Positions 43,302 to 52,000 of a DNA stretch of 64,000 nucleotides are shown piece after piece (the stretch's first letter is position 1; every line of letters starts with the position of its first letter). The notes beneath the pieces are model-generated. The model had not been told where the DNA came from. It worked only from the letters and a program-made list of their open reading frames with translations, and searched no databases. The DNA lies in assembly GCA_964437415.1 (NCBI GenBank), contig CAYTGN010000002.1, positions 62,001 to 126,000 on the forward strand, read 5' to 3'. The position numbers and the translations under genes are program-made. This DNA is from CADEDV01 sp964437415 (GTDB taxonomy: Bacteria; Bacteroidota; Bacteroidia; Chitinophagales; Chitinophagaceae).

Positions 43302-46054
43302 TTCTTTTCTCCTCCCGGCATTTTATTGAATGACCATTCAAACCGCAACAGGAAGTATTGACTTACCCGCTGGAAACGGTCATCGGTGATGAATGTATTA
43401 CTGATAGTACGGGTGAACCCTTTGTTTTCATTAAGCATATCATTGGCCTCAAAACTGATCTTGCCGGATTTGTCTTTGAAAACCTTTTTGGCAATGGAAG
43501 CATTCCATATCACAAGGTTAACGTTTGTAGCAAACGCCAATATCCGTTGCCGCAAATCTGCATTAAAGCTTGTGTTGATCTCGATTTTTCCCGGCAGCAT
43601 AACAAACGCATTCATATTGCCTCCATAGCTGAAATAATTGTTGTTAATGGCGGTACTCAATGATGATCTGGAAAAATTGTAGGCAAGCCGGGGGCTGATA
43701 ATAAAGTTGTATTTTTCTTCTGCAAATACCCCGATGCGGGGTCCGAAGGAAACGGTTCCTGAATTGGTTACCGCTTTTTCACCATTCATAAAATTGATGA
43801 ACCGGCTGCCGTTCCCATTCAGGTTGAAACTAAAGTTCATCTTGCCTTCCCCGCCACCTTTATTCCAACTGCTCCACAGGTACCAGTTGTTGTTGCCATT
43901 TACATTCACAGGATAATAAGTTCTTTTCCCGGTGTTTTCATCAATGGTATTGAACTGTGTAATGGCATTCTCCTGTATCGTGTAACCGGCATTGAGCCAG
44001 ATGCCCCGCTGTTTAAGGACTTTGTATTCATTAAAAGACATGGATATATTGTGTGTGAATCCAACTTTCAGGTCAGGATTACCCCGGTATTCATTCAGCG
44101 GGTCGGTATTATCTCTCAATGGTTGCAACTGGTTGATGGTTGGTTGCCGGTTGTTTCCCCTGTAGCTGATACTGATATTTGTCTGTGCTTTGATCTGGAA
44201 GCCTATCTGTGCCTGTGGAGTAAGGTTTAAGAAATTAAAACGGTTGTTTTGCAGCATATCCTTATCTTCTAACAGTAACTTTACAGCAGAAATTCCTGAA
44301 CCCATAGCCATTCTTAGTTTCTTCCAGTTATACCGAAGCAATGCACTGCCGCTGTTGGAATATGCATCCAGTTCAAAATTGTTGCTGAAAGTGGGTACCA
44401 GCACTTCGTATTTTCCATCACTATCCTTTTCATAGGTATTGCGGAAAGAAAGCGAATGATTTTTATTGAATGCGTAGTCCAGCACCAGTGTAAGGCGGTC
44501 ATTGAGCGGCTCACTGAAAGTGGTTTTGATACCCACCGTTGTGGATCGTCCGTCAAATATCTTCTGCTGGTCAATCGTATCTGCATGGTTGAACACACCG
44601 CCGTTATAAAATCGGATCACCGTATTGTTCATTCCCTCGTTTTCATCATCGGTGATGCCATAGCGGAGTGTGGTTTGCCATATCCTGTTCTTCTTTTTAA
44701 AAAGTTGTTTGTACAAAAACTGGTTGTCACTCTGGTGCCGTTGTGTTAGGTTGGTATAATTCCTGAGACTTTGGTTCACAAAATCTTTGTTTGCATTGAG
44801 AAACTCGCTGTTGTTAATGCCTGCAACATCGCCGGTCCGGTATTTATAGGCGCTAATAAGCCTGAAATAAGTAAGGGAATCCGATTTCCATTCATATTTG
44901 CCGTTGAGGGCCTGTTGCTGGCTGAGGCTGTTCACTGTGCTGTATGTGTTGCTGTAAGTGAGCCCTGAGGGAAGAATGTTCTGCATCAATGTGCTTCCTT
45001 CATTGTTTGTCTGCAACCTGTTGAAGCGATAAGAAGTATTCACACTGTGTTTGTCCTCATTCCATTTATCAATGAATAAAGCTCCGCCGGTAGTGGCATC
45101 AGGAAGCCCACGCAGGTTCCAGTTGTTGAAATCATCGCCTCCGCCAAAACTGAAATAATAACCGCTTATTTCATCATATTCATAATCCTCTTCAATGCCC
45201 AGTTTTCTTTGTTCCTCCCAGTCAAGACTGCCTGCATTCACATTGGTTTTGGTCAGGTATGCAGACATTTTCCTTTTCCCGATAAACCGGTTGAACATAC
45301 CTCTGCCATCATGGTATTTGCCAGCATCGGTTCCTGCATTGATCTTTCCAAACGAACCTTTTTTATAATCTTCTTTGAGTTTGATATTCACCGTTTTTCC
45401 CTCATTGCCGGAAGTGATGCCTGTCAGTTTCTGCTGCTCGGTTTTGGTTTCATAAACCTGCACCCGGTCCACTGCTTTGCCTGAAATATTTCTTGTGGCC
45501 ATTGTCGGGTCATCACCAAAAAATTCTTCACCGTCCACCAGCACTTTATCCACCCGTTTGCCTTGTGCTGTTATTTCTCCTTTGCTGTCAACCGTAAACC
45601 CGGGAAGTTTTCGCAACAGGTCTTCCACGGTAGCTCCTTCACGCAGTTTAAAACTGTCAGCGACAAATTCCGTAGTATCGCCTTTTATGCGGATGGCGCT
45701 GCCCGACCTGATCACCACTTCCTCCAGCACTTTGCTTTTTAATGTCAGGAAAATATTTCCCAGGTCAGTATCTGCCCGCACCTCTATTTTTTCCATGTAG
45801 TCGGCAAAACGGGGATATGTGATAAAAAGAAGATATTTACCTGTATCGGTTACCGGGAGGGAAAACTGCCCGTTTTCCTTTGTACGGGTGAATTTGACAA
45901 GTGTAGTGTCCGCACTGCGCAACAGGGAAACGGTACCGTTCACTAATTTCCGGTTCTCGAGGGAATCAACGATCTTTCCTCTCAGGGTGAGTTGCTGTGC
46001 CTGTGCAAATGAAAGAAACAGGAGGCAGGTGAGGGCGGCTGCTATTTTTCTCAT
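43298..46054 (-). CDS. TonB-dependent-receptor-like outer-membrane beta-barrel protein
   Basis: A 918-residue outer-membrane protein. The ATG at 46054 gives a good signal peptide (MRKIAAALTCLLFLSFAQAQ); the frame extends 16 codons upstream. A carboxypeptidase-regulatory-like domain follows (about 23-105), then a TonB-plug-like domain with LEEVVIRSGSAIRIKGDTTEF, GATVEDLLRKLPGFTVDSKG and KVLVDGEEFFGDDP, then a long beta-barrel with Gly/Asn/aromatic strands ending in FRLEWSF-like FLLRFEWSFNKM. No SusD lies nearby, so this is not a classical SusCD pair. The substrate is unknown; its place among glucan genes makes a maltodextrin role possible but unproven. Confidence 0.88.
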   Translation of the reverse strand: MRKIAAALTCLLFLSFAQAQQLTLRGKIVDSLENRKLVNGTVSLLRSADTTLVKFTRTKENGQFSLPVTDTGKYLLFITYPRFADYMEKIEVRADTDLGNIFLTLKSKVLEEVVIRSGSAIRIKGDTTEFVADSFKLREGATVEDLLRKLPGFTVDSKGEITAQGKRVDKVLVDGEEFFGDDPTMATRNISGKAVDRVQVYETKTEQQKLTGITSGNEGKTVNIKLKEDYKKGSFGKINAGTDAGKYHDGRGMFNRFIGKRKMSAYLTKTNVNAGSLDWEEQRKLGIEEDYEYDEISGYYFSFGGGDDFNNWNLRGLPDATTGGALFIDKWNEDKHSVNTSYRFNRLQTNNEGSTLMQNILPSGLTYSNTYSTVNSLSQQQALNGKYEWKSDSLTYFRLISAYKYRTGDVAGINNSEFLNANKDFVNQSLRNYTNLTQRHQSDNQFLYKQLFKKKNRIWQTTLRYGITDDENEGMNNTVIRFYNGGVFNHADTIDQQKIFDGRSTTVGIKTTFSEPLNDRLTLVLDYAFNKNHSLSFRNTYEKDSDGKYEVLVPTFSNNFELDAYSNSGSALLRYNWKKLRMAMGSGISAVKLLLEDKDMLQNNRFNFLNLTPQAQIGFQIKAQTNISISYRGNNRQPTINQLQPLRDNTDPLNEYRGNPDLKVGFTHNISMSFNEYKVLKQRGIWLNAGYTIQENAITQFNTIDENTGKRTYYPVNVNGNNNWYLWSSWNKGGGEGKMNFSFNLNGNGSRFINFMNGEKAVTNSGTVSFGPRIGVFAEEKYNFIISPRLAYNFSRSSLSTAINNNYFSYGGNMNAFVMLPGKIEINTSFNADLRQRILAFATNVNLVIWNASIAKKVFKDKSGKISFEANDMLNENKGFTRTISNTFITDDRFQRVSQYFLLRFEWSFNKMPGGEKK

Positions 46055-46192
46055 GGCTTTGGTTTGATCACCGGCAATGCTAACCCGGGCAAGATCACAC
46101 AAAACAGCCGGTATTTGGTTTAATGGTTTTCGCTGGATTTAATTTAAAGCCAGTTAATTTCCTTTAAATTTATAAAAGCTGACTAACCGTTC

Positions 46193-46217
46193 ATGTATTA
46201 ATACATTAAAGCTTTAA
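46193..46217. promoter_or_regulatory. Two overlapping palindromes upstream of glgB
   Basis: ATGTATTAATACAT (46193-46206) and TTAAAGCTTTAA (46206-46217) are perfect palindromes sharing one base, just before the glgB ATG at 46225. They look like operator half-sites; the regulator is unknown. Confidence 0.4.
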
Positions 46218-46224
46218 GCAGCAT

Positions 46225-48264
46225 ATGAAGCAGGAAAAACGAAATTCCATAAAGCCCAAAGCTGCCGGGGCCAAAAAAAAAGGAAACCCTGTTTCAGAGA
46301 CGGAGGCTACGGTCACCCCTACACGGAAACGATATGAGGATGAAAATTTCATAGATACATCACTGCCTGTTTGGAACTACTCGCTGCTCACCGATGAGGA
46401 TATTAACAATTTTCAAAATGGGACTAACTACCAGCTGTATCAGAAGTTTGGTTCACATTCGATACAGGTCAATGAAACCTGGGGAATGTATTTCTGTGTG
46501 TGGGCGCCTAATGCCACATCTGTTTCCGTGAAAGGGCATTTCAATAAATGGAAAGATCATGAATTTGAACTCTATCCTAAATGGGACAACAGTGGTGTGT
46601 GGGAGGGGTTTATTCCGCATTTCAAACTGGGTGAAGCATACAAATATCACATCGTTGGCTTTGCAGACAGGAAGATAGATAAAGGAGACCCCTTTGCTAA
46701 TTTCTGGGAGAAAAGACCACACACAGCTTCCATCACCTGGGACATGTATTATGAATGGCAGGATGAGGAATGGATGAAGAAAAGGAAAAAGCACAATGCA
46801 CTGGATGCTCCATGGAGTGTGTATGAAGTGCACCTGGCCAGTTGGCAGCGGCCTGATAAAAATGATGAGGAGTCGTATAACACTTATGATCAGATAAGAG
46901 AAAGATTAGTGCCATATGTGAAAGAAATGGGGTTCACCCATGTGGAACTGATGCCTGTAACGGAACACCCGTTTGATGGCAGTTGGGGTTATCAGTGTAC
47001 AGGTTATTTTGCTGCTACATCAAGGTTTGGCGACCCACAGGGGCTGATGCGGCTGATTGATGCTTTTCACCAGGAAAGCATTGGTGTCATTCTTGACTGG
47101 GTGCCCTCGCATTTTCCGTATGATGCACATGGACTATTCATGTTTGACGGCACTCACACTTACGAGTATGCTGATATGCGAAAAGGGTTTCACCCCGACT
47201 GGAACAGTTACATTTTTAATTACAAGCGGGGAGAAGTGAAATCATTCCTTATCAGCAGCGCCAGGTTTTGGTTTGATATGTTTCATATCGACGGCATCCG
47301 GGTGGATGCGGTGAGTTCCATGCTGAAACTTGACTATTCAAGACAGGAAGGAGAGTGGGAGCCGAATGAGTTTGGCGGCAATGGCAACCTGGAAGCTATT
47401 GCTTTTATTAAAGACCTGAATGCAACGATCTACCGTGATTTTCCGGATGTGCAGACCATCGCCGAAGAAGCCACCGACTGGCCGGGCATTTCAAAACCAA
47501 CATTTGAAGGCGGACTTGGTTTTGGCATGAAGTGGATGATGGGCTGGATGCATGATACGCTGAACTATTTCAAAGCCGATCCGTATATACGGCAGTTCAT
47601 GCAGGATAAGTTTTCATTCAGCATGATGTATTACTATGATGAGAACTTTATGCTGCCGCTGAGCCATGATGAAGTGGTACATGGCAAAAGCCCTATGCTC
47701 TATAAGATGCCTGGAGATGAATGGCAGAAATTTGCCAACCTGCGATTGCTTTATACCTACATGTGGACCCATCCCGGTGGCCGTTTGCTTTTTATGGGCA
47801 ATGAATTTGGACAAACCACAGAATGGAACTATAAAACTGAACTGAACTGGGGATTATTGCAGTTTGATTGTCATCGTTTGTTGAAAGACTGTGTGGCCGG
47901 TCTCAACAAATTGTTGAAGGAAGAACCGGCCCTTTATCACAACCAGTTCAACATGTATGGTTTTGAATGGGTGGATCTGGACCACAGGCAGGAGTCGGTG
48001 ATCGTTTTCCGGAGAAAGGGGAAGAAAAAAGCCGATGATCTGCTGGTGATTCTCAACATGACACCAATGGTGAGAAATGACTGGGAAATTTATGTAAGTG
48101 GAAAGACTTATAAGCAGGAAATATTCAACAGCGATCAGGCAATATACTGGGGCTCTGGCACCGTTTATAACCCTGCAATACGTTCCGAATTAGTTGACAG
48201 GGAGCAAAAAAAATACAGGCTGACCGTAAATCTACCCCCCCTGTCAGGAATTATTCTGAAATAA
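46225..48264 (+). CDS. glgB: 1,4-alpha-glucan branching enzyme
   Basis: A 679-residue GH13 enzyme that makes alpha-1,6 branches in glycogen. A basic N-terminal tail of ~30 residues leads into a CBM48-type domain (WGMYFCVWAPNATSVSVKGHFNKW). The barrel has Asp361 (DGIRVDAVSSM), Glu415 (TIAEEATDWPG) and Asp482 (LSHDEVVHGKSPM), and the family signature LLFMGNEFGQTTEWN. It has no signal peptide. It lies alone after the GLPGLI/barrel pair, with its own palindrome-rich upstream region, rather than in the glgA-glgC transcript. Confidence 0.96.
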   Translation: MKQEKRNSIKPKAAGAKKKGNPVSETEATVTPTRKRYEDENFIDTSLPVWNYSLLTDEDINNFQNGTNYQLYQKFGSHSIQVNETWGMYFCVWAPNATSVSVKGHFNKWKDHEFELYPKWDNSGVWEGFIPHFKLGEAYKYHIVGFADRKIDKGDPFANFWEKRPHTASITWDMYYEWQDEEWMKKRKKHNALDAPWSVYEVHLASWQRPDKNDEESYNTYDQIRERLVPYVKEMGFTHVELMPVTEHPFDGSWGYQCTGYFAATSRFGDPQGLMRLIDAFHQESIGVILDWVPSHFPYDAHGLFMFDGTHTYEYADMRKGFHPDWNSYIFNYKRGEVKSFLISSARFWFDMFHIDGIRVDAVSSMLKLDYSRQEGEWEPNEFGGNGNLEAIAFIKDLNATIYRDFPDVQTIAEEATDWPGISKPTFEGGLGFGMKWMMGWMHDTLNYFKADPYIRQFMQDKFSFSMMYYYDENFMLPLSHDEVVHGKSPMLYKMPGDEWQKFANLRLLYTYMWTHPGGRLLFMGNEFGQTTEWNYKTELNWGLLQFDCHRLLKDCVAGLNKLLKEEPALYHNQFNMYGFEWVDLDHRQESVIVFRRKGKKKADDLLVILNMTPMVRNDWEIYVSGKTYKQEIFNSDQAIYWGSGTVYNPAIRSELVDREQKKYRLTVNLPPLSGIILK

Positions 48265-48376
48265 CTACTATTTTGGAACAGTATTGGCTGATAATTACAG
48301 CATTAAGGTTCTGATTTGTAAACGTAAATTCTATCTTGTGTTTTGTTACCAGAAGAGTACCCAAAATTTCAACCCT

Positions 48377-49426
48377 ATGATCCGTAAAACACTTACCGTA
48401 TGCCTTGTGCTGGCTTCATCGCTGGCATTTTCGCAAACATCCTTCAACACTATCAACATTCCGGACAGCGCTGATTTCTTTTTGCAAAAAGGCCTGGAAG
48501 AAAAAGAAAAAGGAAGCAGGCTTGAATCACTGAAACATTTCGAAAAAGCCAGTAAGTATGACGCCAATAACAAGACCGTTGTGTCTGAGCTTGCCTCTGC
48601 TTATTATGACCTGCGCCGTTACAGTCTTGCAAGGGAAGCCTATAAAAAATTAGTTGAACTGGGTGATGAATCACCTGTCACTTATAAACAACTGATGACA
48701 CTTTCTTTCCAGTTGAAACAACAGGATGATGTAGTGCTGTATGCCAATAAACTGAAGAAAGCCGATCCATCGGAAAAGATCAGTTATTATCTCGGTAAAG
48801 TGATGTATGACCAGGATAATTATGGAGAAGCCATCAAATACCTGAATGCTGCCGCAAAAGAAGATCCGCAGAATGCGGAGGTTCCCTACATGATTGCCCG
48901 CAGTTTTGCGGATATGATGAACTACAAACAATCCATTCCATATTTCCAGAAAGCCATTGAGCTTGACCCTTCCAAAAATTATTGGGTCTATGAACTGGGA
49001 CTTATCTGTTATGCCATGCATGATGACAAGAATGCGTTAAAGTATATCCTCGAAGCAGGCGAAAAAGGTTATAAAAAGGATAATGACTACCTCGAAAACC
49101 TGGGCATTGCTTACCTGAACGTAGGCAAACTCAACGAAGGAGTGGAAATACTGAATGAGATACTGAAAAGAAAGCCCAGCGATATCAATATCCTGAACAT
49201 GGTGGCCGAAGCCTATTATTATGGCGGCAAATACCAGTTGGCTATTGACTACTGGGACAGGGTGCTGGAATATGACAAGAACAATGCCTCTACACTCTAT
49301 ATGATCGGTATGAGCTACCAGAAAAAGGGAGAGAAGGAAAAAGGCGTGGCGCTGTGTGACAAAGCGATTGAAATGGACCCCTCACTCAGCAACCTGAAAC
49401 AAAAGAAATCTATGGCCGGTTTATAG
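48377..49426 (+). CDS. Exported tetratricopeptide repeat protein
   Basis: A 349-residue TPR protein with a signal peptide (MIRKTLTVCLVLASSLAFSQ); the frame is open 31 codons upstream but that part is unlikely to be translated. About eight TPR helices pairs can be read, for example YYDLRRYSLAREAYKKL, DNYGEAIKYLNAAAKEDPQN, NYKQSIPYFQKAIELDPSKN and YGGKYQLAIDYWDRVLEYDKNN. TPRs bind partner proteins, here in the periplasm or at the outer membrane. The partner is unknown. It follows glgB by 112 bases and has its own terminator. Confidence 0.88.
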   Translation: MIRKTLTVCLVLASSLAFSQTSFNTINIPDSADFFLQKGLEEKEKGSRLESLKHFEKASKYDANNKTVVSELASAYYDLRRYSLAREAYKKLVELGDESPVTYKQLMTLSFQLKQQDDVVLYANKLKKADPSEKISYYLGKVMYDQDNYGEAIKYLNAAAKEDPQNAEVPYMIARSFADMMNYKQSIPYFQKAIELDPSKNYWVYELGLICYAMHDDKNALKYILEAGEKGYKKDNDYLENLGIAYLNVGKLNEGVEILNEILKRKPSDINILNMVAEAYYYGGKYQLAIDYWDRVLEYDKNNASTLYMIGMSYQKKGEKEKGVALCDKAIEMDPSLSNLKQKKSMAGL

Positions 49427-49450
49427 GACAAGCCAATACCAATATGCTGG

Positions 49451-49484
49451 CAGGCAGGTGTTTCACACACCTGCCTGTTTTTTT
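49451..49484 (+). terminator. Intrinsic terminator after the TPR gene
   Basis: CAGGCAGGTGT pairs perfectly with ACACCTGCCTG and is followed by seven T's. Confidence 0.9.
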
Positions 49485-49594
49485 ATCAATGATGCCCTTG
49501 TTGGGATTTGGAACACAGACTTTGATGATACTGATGATTTACGCTGATTAAAATACACTTAGCAATCTTAATAATCATAACGATCAGCGTTCTG

Positions 49595-49630
49595 CAAAAA
49601 ATAAGCCCCCCTGTAGAAACAGCGGGACTT
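49595..49630 (-). terminator. Terminator after hppA
   Basis: On the minus strand a 12-bp stem with two mismatches (49603-49614 with 49619-49630) and a 4-base loop is followed by a T-rich stretch (the A's at 49595-49602 on the plus strand). It lies 28 bases after the hppA stop. Confidence 0.6.
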
Positions 49631-49658
49631 AAGTAATGGTTCTGATTAGACTCTTTGG

Positions 49659-51878
49659 TTATTTGTACTGAACAGTGTTTGCTTTATCAACAAAAGCGGT
49701 GGTTTGTTCAGCTTTAATTTCTTTCTTGTTCTCTTTGGTTACTTCGCCTTCTTTATCTGTATGCAACTGTGCCAGGCTCGGGGCGATGACCAAAGATACA
49801 ATTGACATCAATTTAATCAAAATATTCATTGACGGGCCGGAAGTATCTTTAAAAGGATCACCCACCGTGTCGCCGGTCACAGAAGCCTTGTGCGGCTCCG
49901 ATTTTTTGTAAAACATTTCGCCATTGATCTCTACACCCTTTTCAAAGGATTTTTTGGCATTATCCCAGGCGCCTCCGGCATTGTTCTGGAACATTCCCAT
50001 CAGCACACCGCTCACCGTAGCACCGGCGAGGAAACCACCCAAAGCCTCCGGCCCCATCAGGAAACCGATCACCAAAGGGGAGATGATAGTAATAGCACCG
50101 GGCAGCATCATTTTTTTAATCGAAGCCTGCGTGGAAATAGCCACACATTTATCATATTCAGGTTTGCCTGTGCCTTCCATGATGCCGGGAATCGTTTTGA
50201 ACTGGCGACGAACCTCTTCCACCATCGCCATGGCCGCCTGCCCGACAGCTTTGATTGCAAGGGATGAGAAGATAAAAGGTATCATACCACCCACAAAAAG
50301 AGAGGCCAGTACATCTGCTTTGTAAATATCAATACCATCAATGCCGGCCACACCTACAAAGGCGGCGAACAAGGCCAGCGCTGTCAGCGCAGCCGAGGCA
50401 ATGGCAAAACCTTTACCAGTGGCGGCGGTGGTGTTACCCACAGCATCCAGAACATCTGTTTTTTCACGGACATCCGGCGGCAGTTCACTCATTTCTGCAA
50501 TACCACCTGCATTGTCGGCAATTGGGCCGAAGGCATCAATGGCCAACTGCATAGCTGTTGTTGCCATCATACCGGCAGCAGCGATAGCCACGCCGTAAAG
50601 ACCTGCACATTCGTAAGAACCCCAGATACCACCTGCCAAAACAAGAATAGGTAAGAAAGTAGACTCCATACCAACAGCCAACCCACCAATTACATTGGTA
50701 GCATGACCCGTTGAAGATTGCCTGATAATTGATTTTACAGGGCCTTTACCCATTGCTGTGTAATACTCAGTAATAATGCTCATCAATGCACCGACCGCCA
50801 ACCCAACAGCAATAGCGCCTAAAACACCCCATTTAGTGAATTCAAAACCACGAAGGTTCATGGTTTCAGGAAGTATCCAGGCTACTAATCCGGCAGAAGC
50901 AATTGCAGTAAGAATGATAGAACCCCAGTTGCCCATGTTCAGGGCTTTTTGCACATTATCTGTATTGATACCGGCTGTTTCGCTGATGCGGACAAACCAT
51001 GTACCCACAATGGAAAAAATTATCCCGATACCGGCGATCAGCATTGGTAGCAGGATAGGAGACATCCCACCCAAGCCATCATCACCTGTCACAATAGTTT
51101 GTTGTCCCAATACAATTGTTGCCAGAACAGTGGCCACATAAGAGCCAAACAGGTCTGCGCCCATGCCAGCTACATCACCCACGTTATCGCCAACATTATC
51201 GGCAATGGTGGCCGGGTTTCTTGGATCATCTTCAGGGATACCCGCTTCCACTTTACCTACAAGGTCAGCGCCAACATCGGCAGCTTTGGTATAAATTCCA
51301 CCACCCACACGGGCAAATAAAGCAATAGATTCAGCGCCAAGAGAAAAACCGGTCAGCACCTCTATGGTTCTGATCATCTCATCACTGTCAACAGGGGCAC
51401 CCGCAGCAAATATTTGTTTTAAAACAATAAACAATCCACCTAAACCCAATACGGCCAAACCTGCCACACCTAGTCCCATTACAGCGCCTCCGGTGAAAGA
51501 AACATTCAGGGCTTTGGATAAACTGCTCCGGGCAGCCTGGGCCGTGCGGACATTGGCTTTGGTGGCCACTTTCATACCGATATAACCGGCAGTAGCGCTG
51601 AAAACCGCACCTACCACAAATGCCCCTGCTATCAGCCAATGAGAGTGAGGATTCGCAGAAGCCATCACAGCAAGCAAAATGCCCACGATCACGACGAAAT
51701 AACCCAATATTTTCCATTCGGCTCTGAGGAAAGCCATCGCACCTTCGGCAATGTAGGTGCTGATCTCCTTCATCCGATCATTACCGGCATCCTGTTTGGA
51801 GACCCAGTTGAACTTAATAAAAGTGTAGAGAAGCCCAATCAGCCCCATCACGGGAACGAGATAGATCAATTTGTCCAT
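49659..51878 (-). CDS. hppA: Membrane-bound pyrophosphatase, K+-dependent type
   Basis: A 739-residue integral pyrophosphatase with about 16 membrane helices that uses pyrophosphate to pump Na+ and/or H+. The catalytic region is canonical: FARVGGGIYTKAADVGADLVGKVEAGIPEDDPRNPATIADNVGDNVGDVAGMGADLF. The segment GNTTAATGKG (481-490) has Ala485 and Gly488, the pattern of K+-dependent enzymes; K+-independent H+-pumps have Lys and Thr there. K+-dependent forms include the Na+-pumping type, so sodium is likely, but the ion cannot be fixed by eye. It is a single-gene unit. Confidence 0.95.
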   Translation of the reverse strand: MDKLIYLVPVMGLIGLLYTFIKFNWVSKQDAGNDRMKEISTYIAEGAMAFLRAEWKILGYFVVIVGILLAVMASANPHSHWLIAGAFVVGAVFSATAGYIGMKVATKANVRTAQAARSSLSKALNVSFTGGAVMGLGVAGLAVLGLGGLFIVLKQIFAAGAPVDSDEMIRTIEVLTGFSLGAESIALFARVGGGIYTKAADVGADLVGKVEAGIPEDDPRNPATIADNVGDNVGDVAGMGADLFGSYVATVLATIVLGQQTIVTGDDGLGGMSPILLPMLIAGIGIIFSIVGTWFVRISETAGINTDNVQKALNMGNWGSIILTAIASAGLVAWILPETMNLRGFEFTKWGVLGAIAVGLAVGALMSIITEYYTAMGKGPVKSIIRQSSTGHATNVIGGLAVGMESTFLPILVLAGGIWGSYECAGLYGVAIAAAGMMATTAMQLAIDAFGPIADNAGGIAEMSELPPDVREKTDVLDAVGNTTAATGKGFAIASAALTALALFAAFVGVAGIDGIDIYKADVLASLFVGGMIPFIFSSLAIKAVGQAAMAMVEEVRRQFKTIPGIMEGTGKPEYDKCVAISTQASIKKMMLPGAITIISPLVIGFLMGPEALGGFLAGATVSGVLMGMFQNNAGGAWDNAKKSFEKGVEINGEMFYKKSEPHKASVTGDTVGDPFKDTSGPSMNILIKLMSIVSLVIAPSLAQLHTDKEGEVTKENKKEIKAEQTTAFVDKANTVQYK

Positions 51879-51912
51879 AAGTGTTGATTCTTAATCAAAA
51901 TTTAAAGGACGG

Positions 51913-51920
51913 CAAAGATA
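51913..51920 (-). promoter_or_regulatory. -7 box (TATCTTTG) upstream of hppA
   Basis: A TAnnTTTG match on the minus strand lies 34 bases upstream of the hppA ATG, at a normal leader length. A -33 element is not clear. Confidence 0.45.
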
Positions 51921-52000
51921 GGGGGTTGGGTGGAAATTTTGATTTTGGAGTTCAGATTTTAGGATTGGGATTTGGCGGCATACCGGGCTGGTTTGCAGGG

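Noticed and set aside
42555..46054. SusC/SusD polysaccharide utilisation pair
   Set aside because: The barrel protein has no SusD neighbour and is coupled to a GLPGLI gene instead, so a classical PUL is not claimed.
49924..51141. Several plus-strand ORFs opposite hppA
   Set aside because: They are Ala/Pro/Thr/Ile-rich shadows of the Gly/Ala-rich helices of hppA.
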